This document shows positions 39,755 to 47,362 of a stretch of DNA of 59,318 nt, in pieces. A program made the translations under genes and the position numbers. This stretch comes from a virus. The notes beneath the pieces are model-generated. The model ran no database searches and was not told the origin of the DNA. It saw only the letters and a list, made by a program, of their open reading frames with translations. Where the stretch lies: positions 1 to 59,318 of the IMG/VR virus record IMGVR_UViG_3300023174_000187; one strand, 5' to 3'. The first letter of the stretch is position 1. Each line of letters opens with the position of its first letter.

Positions 39755-39994
39755 ATGGCTCTAACCCTAATGACCCAAGCACAAGTCTTGGACAAGTATG
39801 CGACTATGCCCGTAGAACACAAGGAAGCATTGATTGAAGTAGCGTCAAATTATCTCTTTGATATGGCGAACGCAATCAAAGTTCCTTTCAAGAATGTTGA
39901 CCAGCATGACCGTATGTTCAAGGCGTTGGATTTCTTAGCGCAAGGTTGGACAATCGAAAATGCAATGTCGGCTCAATGGAAATACCTCGGTTAG
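39755..39994 (+). CDS. Hypothetical early protein
   Basis: 79 residues, SD AAGGAGGA. All helical (LMTQAQVLDKYATMPVEHKEALIEVASNYLFDMANAIKVPF). The stop abuts cassette 7. Unknown function. Confidence 0.65.
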   Translation: MALTLMTQAQVLDKYATMPVEHKEALIEVASNYLFDMANAIKVPFKNVDQHDRMFKALDFLAQGWTIENAMSAQWKYLG

Positions 39995-40092
39995 GTGACA
40001 TAAATCACAAAAATACTTTGCCGAAATACTTCAAAACTTTTGCAATAAAGGTAATGTAGTACCTGTAACGGGGAAACCCACTAACAGGGAGG
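39995..40092 (+). promoter_or_regulatory. Early regulatory cassette 7
   Basis: Box GTGA-CATAAA-TCAC (39995-40008); 21 bases; TTCAAA (40030-40035), the most divergent -35; TGTAGTACCTGTAACGG; hairpin GGG-gaaa-CCC (40070-40079); SD CAGGGAGG; ATG 40099. Confidence 0.7.
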
Positions 40093-40098
40093 CACAAA

Positions 40099-40443
40099 AT
40101 GACTTCAATGGCAGCAAAGCGCGGTCACAAGTTCATCACTAAAGAAATCGAAAAAGCGTTACCACCGCTTTACTCGCAAGAAAATGTCAGCGACCCAATT
40201 GTCGTCGCTAAGTGGTTCAGTCCATATTCAAATTGGCGTTGGTTCGCCATCGAGTTCGACGGCGTAGATACATTCTTCGGATTGGTTCAAGGGTTCGAGG
40301 TAGAACTCGGAAACTTCTCAAAAGCAGAAATGGAAACCGCAGTATTTCGCGGAATAGTTCCAGCGGTCGAGCGCGACCTTTCTTGGCAGCCTAAGAAATT
40401 GAGCGAAGTCCGCAAGTCCATCGAAGAACACAACTTCGCATAA
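40099..40443 (+). CDS. DUF2958-like protein
   Basis: 114 residues. LPPLYSQENVSDPIVVAKWFSPYSNWRWFAIEFDGVDTFFGLVQGFEVELGNFSKAEM matches the DUF2958 pattern (LPxLYxQE...WF.P...W.W...E....FFGLV.G.E.ELG.F), a family on phages and plasmids without known function. Confidence 0.8.
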   Translation: MTSMAAKRGHKFITKEIEKALPPLYSQENVSDPIVVAKWFSPYSNWRWFAIEFDGVDTFFGLVQGFEVELGNFSKAEMETAVFRGIVPAVERDLSWQPKKLSEVRKSIEEHNFA

Positions 40444-40808
40444 TGGAGCAAATGGAAAAATTGTACGACGAGTTGACGGACGAGCATGGTAAACATCAGT
40501 TGTCGCTCAGTTGGGACACCAAGTCAATTCTCACACCAGCAGGGTATAAAAAAATTATTGACCCTGACAAAGATTGTTTTGAGTATGACGGCTACCGAAT
40601 TTGGTGGTATCACGCCGAGAACCTCAAACACCCCGACACCCCAGTAGTGGTCATCTCTTGGACAAGCAATTACCGCGAAGATGATTGGGACACGAACGAA
40701 GAAGAAGTTGATGCAACCGCCGAGGACATCGCTGATTTCTTGAAGAACTTAGAAGGTGGCTATGAACCCGATAATGGGTTGCCTGACCGACTGGAGGAGA
40801 TAGGGTGA
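40443..40808 (+). CDS. Hypothetical protein
   Basis: 121 residues, one-base overlap. Acidic; IDPDKDCFEYDGYRIWWYHAENLKHPDTPVVVISWTSN, then an acidic helix (NEEEVDATAEDIADFLKNL). No family. Confidence 0.65.
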   Translation: MEQMEKLYDELTDEHGKHQLSLSWDTKSILTPAGYKKIIDPDKDCFEYDGYRIWWYHAENLKHPDTPVVVISWTSNYREDDWDTNEEEVDATAEDIADFLKNLEGGYEPDNGLPDRLEEIG

Positions 40809-41350
40809 GTGTTTCTATCTCTTATGACTCAGGTTGGCGCACAGCCCGTTTCAGCCGTCATTTGCAGGTGGTCTTTGACAATCAAGTTTGGGATGTCACG
40901 GTCTATGTAGGAGGTCTTGGTATCCCTGACGGAGCAGATGTTTTCTTAGATGGCAATATGGTCATGGTCATCCCTGCGGAGATATTGGATTTCATCGCAG
41001 AACAACAAGAAATGAAGCCAAAGTTTGAAGAACCAAAGTCGCGCAAGTCAGACCCAGTTACCTCTCGCCTAGCAGCAGATGGTATGAAAATGCGGGTCAA
41101 CTCAACAAGGCACAAGTTGTTGATGGCGCACTACTCCGACCGTAATGGTCTAACAGACGAGGAGGCAGCGGTTCATGCTTGCCTTCCCCTAACATCAGAA
41201 TATGCCACACGCTGTTCCGAGTTGGAACGAGCAGGGCTAATAGCCAGTATGCCGACACACCGTACAGGCTCATCAGGTCAACTCCGAGTTGTGAGGCGTA
41301 TCACACAATTAGGCGTAATTTCAGCAGAAAATATTTGCAAACAAGCGTAA
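40805..41350 (+). CDS. Winged-helix DNA-binding protein
   Basis: 181 residues, GTG start in a GTGA overlap. The C-terminal ~85 residues (STRHKLLMAHYSDRNGLTDEEAAVHACLPLTSEYATRCSELERAGLIASMPTHRTGSSGQLRVVRRIT) form a winged helix like phage HTH regulators. The N-terminal ~75 are beta-rich. Candidate regulator of the early or late switch. Confidence 0.7.
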   Translation: MSVSISYDSGWRTARFSRHLQVVFDNQVWDVTVYVGGLGIPDGADVFLDGNMVMVIPAEILDFIAEQQEMKPKFEEPKSRKSDPVTSRLAADGMKMRVNSTRHKLLMAHYSDRNGLTDEEAAVHACLPLTSEYATRCSELERAGLIASMPTHRTGSSGQLRVVRRITQLGVISAENICKQA

Positions 41351-41360
41351 GGGAGATAAG

Positions 41361-41564
41361 ATGGACAAAATATTCAAAATAAAGGTGTACGAAGATGGTC
41401 AGGAGGTGCATGAACACAAGTACAATAATCTTGGGCAAGCCATTGAAGATTATGCGCGGTATAGAGACCGCGGAATGGCTAAACAGGAAAGGTTAGTTGC
41501 CCTTATCAGTCCGAATGGCGAAGTAGTCGTCAAAAAGTCCCTAAGGAATCTCCACTCAATCTAA
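41361..41564 (+). CDS. Small hypothetical protein
   Basis: 67 residues, SD AAGGGAGA. KVYEDGQEVHEHKYNNLGQAIEDYARYRDRGMAKQERLVALISPNGEVVVKKSL. Small alpha/beta fold; no family. Confidence 0.6.
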   Translation: MDKIFKIKVYEDGQEVHEHKYNNLGQAIEDYARYRDRGMAKQERLVALISPNGEVVVKKSLRNLHSI

Positions 41565-41601
41565 AGTTGAGTGAGCCGAGGTTTCCCCCAAAGGAGGAAT
41601 A

Positions 41602-42063
41602 ATGAAACTCACAAAACGCGGAAAAATAGTAAGAAATGTAATAGCAGCAATAGTTGGTTTACTTGTATGGGATGCAGCAACATCATTTGCAGCAGACACC
41701 CCAACCCCCGTTGTAGAAACGGCAACAGTTACAGAAATATCATTCCCGCTAGAAGCATGGACTCCAGCCGTAGCAAAGATTTATAGTCAATTCGCTATGG
41801 ACGAATATGGTTGGGGAGATGCGCAGTTCGCTTGTTTGAACGCGCTATGGACTAAAGAAAGTCACTGGAATTGGAAAGCCAAGTCGCCTACAAACGACTA
41901 TGGAATTCCTCAGCGCAATATGCCTGATAAAACCGAAGCAGAAATCAAGAAGTTCTTGTCCGACCCAATTGGACAGATTTCATGGGGACTCGGATATATT
42001 TCCCATCGCTATAAAAGTCCATGCAATGCAAAAGCGCACTCAGACCGAACTGGATGGTATTGA
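41602..42063 (+). CDS. Secreted lysozyme-like transglycosylase
   Basis: 153 residues, SD AAAGGAGGA. N-terminal basic region and hydrophobic segment (IVRNVIAAIVGLLVWDAATSFAAD) form a signal peptide with an AxA-type cleavage site. CLNALWTKESHWNWKAKSPTNDYGIPQ then ISWGLGYISHRYKSPCNAKAHSDRTGWY match actinobacterial SLT/resuscitation-factor-like domains, with Glu in KES as the probable catalytic acid. Could act in lysis or cell-wall remodelling; position among early genes is odd. Confidence 0.85.
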   Translation: MKLTKRGKIVRNVIAAIVGLLVWDAATSFAADTPTPVVETATVTEISFPLEAWTPAVAKIYSQFAMDEYGWGDAQFACLNALWTKESHWNWKAKSPTNDYGIPQRNMPDKTEAEIKKFLSDPIGQISWGLGYISHRYKSPCNAKAHSDRTGWY

Positions 42064-42170
42064 TGTCTAATCCCGAGGACAACGAAAAGTTGTACGCCCT
42101 TTTGATGAAAGAGCGTTACGGGGATGAATGGCAAAAGTCACAAAATGTTATGGACGAAAATGACGATTAG
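42063..42170 (+). CDS. 35-residue hypothetical peptide
   Basis: Starts at the ATG one base after TGA overlap. SNPEDNEKLYALLMKERYGDEWQKSQNVMDENDD, charged helix of a type often preceding whiB in actinophages. Low information content. Confidence 0.45.
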   Translation: MSNPEDNEKLYALLMKERYGDEWQKSQNVMDENDD

Positions 42171-42185
42171 CCCTACACTTGGCGA

Positions 42186-42473
42186 GTGCCAGCACCCACC
42201 GATTACCCGTACTTTGACGGAAGCCAAATATGCGCAAGCGTTGATGGTGAATTGTGGTTCAGCGACACTCCGACAGGTAGGCGAACTGCCATCAATCTAT
42301 GCAACCAGTGTCCGTTTCAGGCAGAATGTCTTGAATACGCGCTTCATTGGAGCGTGGAAGGAATTTGGGGCGGGACAACCCCAAAGATAAGAAAAGCAAT
42401 AAGAAAAAAACGCAAAATCAGACCGAAGCCAATCGTGTTTGATTTTCCTAGCCAAAGGACTCAAAATGAGTAA
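42186..42473 (+). CDS. WhiB-family regulator
   Basis: 95 residues, GTG start. Four Cys at 16, 39, 42 and 48 (C-x22-C-x2-C-x5-C) would hold a [4Fe-4S] cluster. GIWGG (59-63) is the WhiB turn, followed by a Lys/Arg-rich DNA-contact tail (KIRKAIRKKRKIRPK). WhiB proteins occur only in actinobacteria and their phages, which identifies the host phylum. Phage versions can repress host whiB genes. Confidence 0.95.
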   Translation: MPAPTDYPYFDGSQICASVDGELWFSDTPTGRRTAINLCNQCPFQAECLEYALHWSVEGIWGGTTPKIRKAIRKKRKIRPKPIVFDFPSQRTQNE

Positions 42474-42864
42474 CCCAATCACAGTAGTAGGAACAGTAAC
42501 AAAAGACCCTGAACTCAAATTCATCAACAGTGGTAAGGCGATAATAAAGTTTTCGGTTGTCACAAGTAAGAAAAAGAAAAACGATGACGGTTCTTGGGAA
42601 GATACGGGAACAACATATTGGGACATTACAGCGTGGGATGTTCTCGCTGAAAATGCAGCAGATGTGCTTATGAAGGGAACGCAAGTTGTGGTTCTAGGCA
42701 CTGCCGAATCCCAAGAATGGAACGACAAGACCACGGGCGAAAAGAAAAGCAAGTTGGGCGTTACCGCTCAACACATTGCAATATCTTTGAAGAAGTCTCG
42801 CCCAAAGAATGATTCATTCCAAACTAAGCAACAAGCAGATTCGTGGGATACTGCGCCATTCTAG
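42466..42864 (+). CDS. ssb: Single-stranded DNA-binding protein
   Basis: 132 residues from the ATG overlapping whiB's end. NPITVVGTVTKDPELKFINSGKAIIKFSVVTS and WDITAWDVLAENAADVLMKGTQVVVLG form the OB fold of bacterial SSB; the C-terminal DSWDTAPF is the acidic tip that recruits partner proteins. Supports replication and recombination. Confidence 0.93.
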   Translation: MSNPITVVGTVTKDPELKFINSGKAIIKFSVVTSKKKKNDDGSWEDTGTTYWDITAWDVLAENAADVLMKGTQVVVLGTAESQEWNDKTTGEKKSKLGVTAQHIAISLKKSRPKNDSFQTKQQADSWDTAPF

Positions 42865-42885
42865 TGAGAATGGTTCAACCTGCTC

Positions 42886-42891
42886 TATACT
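42886..42891 (+). promoter_or_regulatory. Candidate -10 of the head operon (leaderless)
   Basis: TATACT ends six bases before ATG 42898 and no SD is present, the same geometry as at 3394 and 15092. A -35 is not clear (GGTTCAACC lies too close). Probable late promoter for portal and head genes. Confidence 0.5.
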
Positions 42892-42897
42892 GCTTGG

Positions 42898-43068
42898 ATG
42901 GAACCCGAGTCATTTGACCAATTTGCTGGCTTGAGCATATTGCAACAAGCGTCAGCACAAATGAACGAGTTGTTTACTTCTTTGTTGGATAGTGGGTTCA
43001 ATGAGAAACAAGCGTTGTACCTTGTTTCACAAATGATGGTTCACACTTCATATGATGATGGTGAGTAG
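42898..43068 (+). CDS. Small helical protein before the portal
   Basis: 56 residues. ESFDQFAGLSILQQASAQMNELFTSLLDSGFNEKQALYLVSQMM is a two-helix design. Starts leaderless and lies six bases before the portal ATG. Unknown function; a head-assembly accessory is plausible. Confidence 0.6.
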   Translation: MEPESFDQFAGLSILQQASAQMNELFTSLLDSGFNEKQALYLVSQMMVHTSYDDGE

Positions 43069-43073
43069 GTAAA

Positions 43074-44345
43074 ATGGCAGAAGATATGAATATGCAGGAG
43101 ATTGGCTCTACTGGTCTGCGTCGTGCGGGCGGTACAGTTACAGAAGAATTTCTTCTCAATCTTCGCGGGCGACGCGGTGCTAAGACTTATCGCGAAATGT
43201 CAGACAACGACCCAGTTGTCGGTTCGATTCTTTATGCTATTGAAAAAATCATTCTTCGCCTTGAATGGCGCATTGACCCCGCTTCCGAAGATTTAGTTGA
43301 TGTTGAAGCAGCAGAATTTATTCAATCATGTATGTACGATATGTCCGATTCATGGGACTCAACAATGTCAAGTATTTTATCAATGTTGGTATTCGGATAT
43401 TCATGGCATGAAATTGTTTACAAAATTCGCGGTGGTGAATCAGATGACCCAACCAAGAAGTCAAACTTTGCAGACGGAAAAATTGGATGGCGCAAATGGG
43501 CTATCCGTGCGCAAGAAACTCATAACCAATGGGTCTTTGATGAAGATGGTGGAATCCAAGCGTTTCAACAAGTTGACCCGTGGGGTGCTGGTATGCACAC
43601 CATCCCAATTGAAAAATCTTTGTTATTTCGCACAAGCACACAGAAAAACAACCCCGAAGGTCGTTCACTTCTCCGAACCGCATACCGCCCGTGGTATTTC
43701 AAAAAGCGCATTGAAGAAATTGAAGCAATCGGCATTGAACGCGACCTTGCTGGACTTCCAGTTGCATATGTTCCGCCCGAGTATTTGTCAGCAGATGCAA
43801 CAGCGTCTCAAAAACAAGTATTGGCTTCAATTCAAGCCATCGTGCAAAATGTAAAGCGTAACGAACAAGAAGGTATCGTTTTCCCACAGGTGTATAACGA
43901 AAACGGCAACAAGATGTTTGATATGACCTTGCTATCAACAGGTGGTTCACGCCAGTTTGATACAGACAAGGTAATCAACCGCTACGACCAGCGCATTGCA
44001 ATGTCTGTGCTTTCAGACTTCATCCTTCTCGGTCATGAACGAGTAGGCTCATTTGCGCTAGGTTCGTCAAAGATTGACCTTTGGACAATGGCAGTTGACG
44101 CAATTTGTAAGTCAATCGCAGAAGTAATCAATCAACACGCAATTCCAAGATTATTGACATTGAACGGAATGAAATTGGAAAAGACACCTGAACTTATGTA
44201 CAGTGAAGTAAGCCATGTTGAACTAAGCGAAATCGCAGAATATGTATCCAAGTTGACACAGGCAGGAGCATTGAGTCCTGACGCAGCAACCGAAAAATAT
44301 CTTCGCGATTTAGCAGGTTTGCCGTCAATTGACGAAACACTGTAA
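43074..44345 (+). CDS. Portal protein
   Basis: 423 residues. TYREMSDNDPVVGSILYAIEKIILRLEWRIDPAS and SMLVFGYSWHEIVYKI are typical of DUF935/Mu gp29-type portals; LLSTGGSRQFDTDKVINRYDQRIAMSVLSDFILLG gives the crown helices. Forms the DNA gate of the head. Begins the head operon, one-base overlap with the MuF gene. Confidence 0.88.
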   Translation: MAEDMNMQEIGSTGLRRAGGTVTEEFLLNLRGRRGAKTYREMSDNDPVVGSILYAIEKIILRLEWRIDPASEDLVDVEAAEFIQSCMYDMSDSWDSTMSSILSMLVFGYSWHEIVYKIRGGESDDPTKKSNFADGKIGWRKWAIRAQETHNQWVFDEDGGIQAFQQVDPWGAGMHTIPIEKSLLFRTSTQKNNPEGRSLLRTAYRPWYFKKRIEEIEAIGIERDLAGLPVAYVPPEYLSADATASQKQVLASIQAIVQNVKRNEQEGIVFPQVYNENGNKMFDMTLLSTGGSRQFDTDKVINRYDQRIAMSVLSDFILLGHERVGSFALGSSKIDLWTMAVDAICKSIAEVINQHAIPRLLTLNGMKLEKTPELMYSEVSHVELSEIAEYVSKLTQAGALSPDAATEKYLRDLAGLPSIDETL

Positions 44346-45937
44346 TGCCTTATGTATTCCAAAAAGCCAATGACCCCTTTGCGGATAATGCGGGGCTAAC
44401 GGCAAACGAGCGTAGGTTGCTTCAAACTTATATTGATGGTTTGAAGAAATTGAATATAGCGACAAATGACCCAAAGGTTATGGCTCGTATCATGGAACAG
44501 GTAAAAGCGGGCAATCCTCTTTCCGCTGCAAACTTAGTGCCGTGGGAATCATTCACTCAGTCACTTGATGCAACTATTCCGCTTGTAGGCGCACAAATGG
44601 CAATCTCGGCTAACTTAGCAATCACACAGTTGCCAAAATACATTGATTTCAAAATGAAGTTTGATTTGACCGACCCACGGGCAATTGCTTATGCACAAGT
44701 GCGCTCAGGCGCAAGTATTAGACAAATCAACGAATACTCTCGACAAGCGGTTGCAAAAATTATTCAAGATGGTTTGCGCTCCAATCTTTCAATAGAAATG
44801 GTTGAAGCAAAAATTCAAAAAGTTGTTGGTCTTGATGGTCGCCAAGCAACAGCGTTGTCATCTTTTTACGACAGGACAATCAAAGAAGGAACAGCAAAAG
44901 GTTTATCTTTCAAAGATGCAGTTGCAAGAGCAGAAAAACTAGGAGACCAATACCGAGACAGACTTTGGAAACAACGCGCAGCCCGAATCGCCCGCACCGA
45001 AATTGCTACCGCAGCAAATGAAGGTCGTGCTTTAGCGTGGCAAGAAGCCTATAACGCAGGATTGATTCCTGACGGCTCAAAGAAAAGATGGGTAACTGCT
45101 GTTGATGAAAGAACTTGTCCTCAATGTTCGGAATTGAACGGTCAATTAGTTGATTGGCAAGGAATTTTTTCTATAGGTAAAGAAATGCCTCCTGCTCATG
45201 TCAATTGCCGATGTTCAGCCGTAATTGCTCCAACAGAACCTAGTGCAAAGCCAAGTTCACAAACAACCGAATATGAAGGTTACAAACTACAAGACCCAGT
45301 TGACAAGATAAGCACAAGTCGCGGACAAGTTGATAAAGTTGCTACCCAATTGCGTGATGCTTCAAAAGCAGTAGAGCCAAAAATTACAAAAGATATGATT
45401 GATTTGTCTAAGGCTAATGACGGCAAAATGATTGGTTTAGAAAACCGACTCAAAACACAAGCGTCATTGTCAGAAAAGATTAGTACTCGCGCAGGTAAAT
45501 CAAGTCTTGTTGATGCTACTGGACAAATTCATGATTCGGTTCGCTATACAATGAAGTTTGACGACAAAAACTATGTTCAAAGTACAAGTAATGTGATAAA
45601 CGAATTACGCGCTAAAGGTTATGTTGTAAATCCAAAAAACAATTGGTCAAAAGGTAATCCTTACTACGGAGTAAATGCTCAAGTTGTTACTCCAACAGGC
45701 GTAAAAATGGAGTTGCAGTTTCACACCAATTCATCTTTGTCGTTGAAAGCAAAGACGCACCCAATTTACGAAGAATTGCGAATCAGTAAAGACCCTGTAA
45801 TTCAAACCGCACTTCATAAAGATATGTTGGCTTTGGCTCAAAATGTAAAGTTCCCCGCAGGAGACATCAATTTATTGGGAACGCCAATACAAGCAGAAAT
45901 TGGTAAAAGTTTAGTAATGATAGGATTTCGTAAATGA
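44345..45937 (+). CDS. MuF head protein with C-terminal RelA/SpoT-like toxin domain
   Basis: 530 residues. The first ~300 are an SPP1 gp7/Mu gpF head morphogenesis protein, with RIARTEIATAANEGRALAWQEA and DERTCPQCSELNGQLVDW...HVNCRCSAVI (~257-295). After a linker, ~350-520 matches Rel/SpoT-like synthetase folds of polymorphic toxins: IHDSVRYTMKF (~395), YYGVNAQVV (~440), MELQFHTNSS (~456), KTHPIYEELR (~468). MuF-toxin fusions are known in phages; such a domain could make (p)ppGpp or related nucleotides after injection. The next gene overlaps by four bases and may be its immunity factor. Confidence 0.8.
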   Translation: MPYVFQKANDPFADNAGLTANERRLLQTYIDGLKKLNIATNDPKVMARIMEQVKAGNPLSAANLVPWESFTQSLDATIPLVGAQMAISANLAITQLPKYIDFKMKFDLTDPRAIAYAQVRSGASIRQINEYSRQAVAKIIQDGLRSNLSIEMVEAKIQKVVGLDGRQATALSSFYDRTIKEGTAKGLSFKDAVARAEKLGDQYRDRLWKQRAARIARTEIATAANEGRALAWQEAYNAGLIPDGSKKRWVTAVDERTCPQCSELNGQLVDWQGIFSIGKEMPPAHVNCRCSAVIAPTEPSAKPSSQTTEYEGYKLQDPVDKISTSRGQVDKVATQLRDASKAVEPKITKDMIDLSKANDGKMIGLENRLKTQASLSEKISTRAGKSSLVDATGQIHDSVRYTMKFDDKNYVQSTSNVINELRAKGYVVNPKNNWSKGNPYYGVNAQVVTPTGVKMELQFHTNSSLSLKAKTHPIYEELRISKDPVIQTALHKDMLALAQNVKFPAGDINLLGTPIQAEIGKSLVMIGFRK

Positions 45938-46170
45938 TTCGTTATTTTGCCGAGGCTAAAATTGATAACACAATTTACGCCATATACAGGTACAGGTATC
46001 AAAAAGAATTGATTTATGAAGAAGCATGGAATCCCAACGCTAATGCTTGGCAAAAAACAACAGATTTGACGGGCTTGTTTGTAGGAGGCGACAGTTCTTT
46101 GATGGAAGTTAGTCAATCAGATGCCCAAAATGCGTTTCCGAACGCTTTTACAGTCAACCGTAAGGGATAA
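45934..46170 (+). CDS. Small protein coupled to the MuF-toxin gene, candidate immunity
   Basis: 78 residues, ATGA overlap. IRYFAEAKIDNTIYAIYRYRYQKELIYEEAWNPNANAWQKTTDL then GDSSLMEVSQSDAQNAF. Compact alpha/beta, no motif. Translational coupling to a toxin-domain gene makes an immunity or regulatory role plausible, but similar small genes could also be head accessories. Confidence 0.55.
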   Translation: MIRYFAEAKIDNTIYAIYRYRYQKELIYEEAWNPNANAWQKTTDLTGLFVGGDSSLMEVSQSDAQNAFPNAFTVNRKG

Positions 46171-46177
46171 TGGAAAG

Positions 46178-47362
46178 ATGTCATACAAAATCAAAATGGA
46201 TGTTCCTGATGCCATCGAAAAGGCTACTGCAACAGAACTTGAACACCTCCATGCAAAGTTTCACGAAAAGTATGACTCCCCTTCATCCGATGTAGTTATC
46301 GAAAGTCACCATTGGCTCACACAAGGGCTTACTAAAATGGGTATTCGTTTACCCTCTGAACCCGATTGGGAAGCCGCTATAGTCGCGTCACAGTGGGAAA
46401 TAGAAGTAAACGGACTCGACCTCAAAGAAATGGGTTTGACATCCGACCCAATGGTCGCGGACTTAGTTGAAAAGCACCAAGATTTCATTCTTAGCGAAGT
46501 TGTTAGCAATAAGTCGCGGAAACTTGTTATCAAAATTGCGGAAAGCGAAACCTTCACCCCGCCAGCGGGAGTAATCGCGGAAGGCAAGCGGGCTTTAGAA
46601 TGGATAAAAGAAGGTCACGCAGGAGACGGATTTACAGGTGTTGGTCGCGCTCGCGCAGCACAGTTAGCAGGGGGCAAAGCGGTCTCTTTGACTACCTTGC
46701 GACGCATGAATTCATATTTCATCCGTCACGATAAAGATTCAGAAGGACAAGGTTACAAGCCCGACCAAAAGGGTTACCCAAGTCCAGGTCGCGTCGCTTG
46801 GGCAGCGTGGGGTGGAGATGCAGGTAAGTCATGGGCGGAATCAATCGTAAGTCGTGCGGATAACGCAGAAAAGTCAGCGGACTTTGATGTAATCAAACAA
46901 GTTGACGAGCGCAGATTTACTTTAGGTCCAATGTATATCCCTGACCGCCTAGATGCTCATGGTGAATGGACGGATGCTAACGAACTCCAACAAGCAGTTT
47001 GGGATTATGTAAAATCAGGAGACCGCCGTATTCGACTTCAACACAACAAAGATGTAGTTGCGGGTGAGTGGGTAGAAGTTATGACCTTCCCCTATCCACT
47101 CACAGTTCCCATGACAAAAGCAGATGGTTCAGCAGAACAAGTTACATATCCTCCGAATACCGTGTTCCTCGGAGTCCAGTGGGATGATTGGGCTTGGGAG
47201 ATGGTCAAGGCTGGAAAACTTCGCGGTTACTCCATCGGAGGAAAGGCTTCACGCTTAGAAGCAGACATTCCTCAACTTGAAGAAAAAGCCGATGGTCCAA
47301 CGGTTTCAGATGTTCATGTTGATACAATCATGGGCGGTAAACCGAGACGAAGGAAAAACTAA
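46178..47362 (+). CDS. XkdF-like putative prohead protease
   Basis: 394 residues from ATG 46178. The C-terminal ~140 residues (VDERRFTLGPMYIPDRLDAHGEWTDANELQQAVWDYVKSGDRRIRLQHNK and VFLGVQWDDWAWEMVKAGKLRGYSIGGKASRLE) match the XkdF serine peptidase family. The N-terminal half includes SHHWLTQGLTKMGIRLP and AARAAQLAGGKAVSLTTLRRMNSYF, a DUF-type domain common upstream. Probably processes the scaffold at 52394. Confidence 0.8.
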   Translation: MSYKIKMDVPDAIEKATATELEHLHAKFHEKYDSPSSDVVIESHHWLTQGLTKMGIRLPSEPDWEAAIVASQWEIEVNGLDLKEMGLTSDPMVADLVEKHQDFILSEVVSNKSRKLVIKIAESETFTPPAGVIAEGKRALEWIKEGHAGDGFTGVGRARAAQLAGGKAVSLTTLRRMNSYFIRHDKDSEGQGYKPDQKGYPSPGRVAWAAWGGDAGKSWAESIVSRADNAEKSADFDVIKQVDERRFTLGPMYIPDRLDAHGEWTDANELQQAVWDYVKSGDRRIRLQHNKDVVAGEWVEVMTFPYPLTVPMTKADGSAEQVTYPPNTVFLGVQWDDWAWEMVKAGKLRGYSIGGKASRLEADIPQLEEKADGPTVSDVHVDTIMGGKPRRRKN

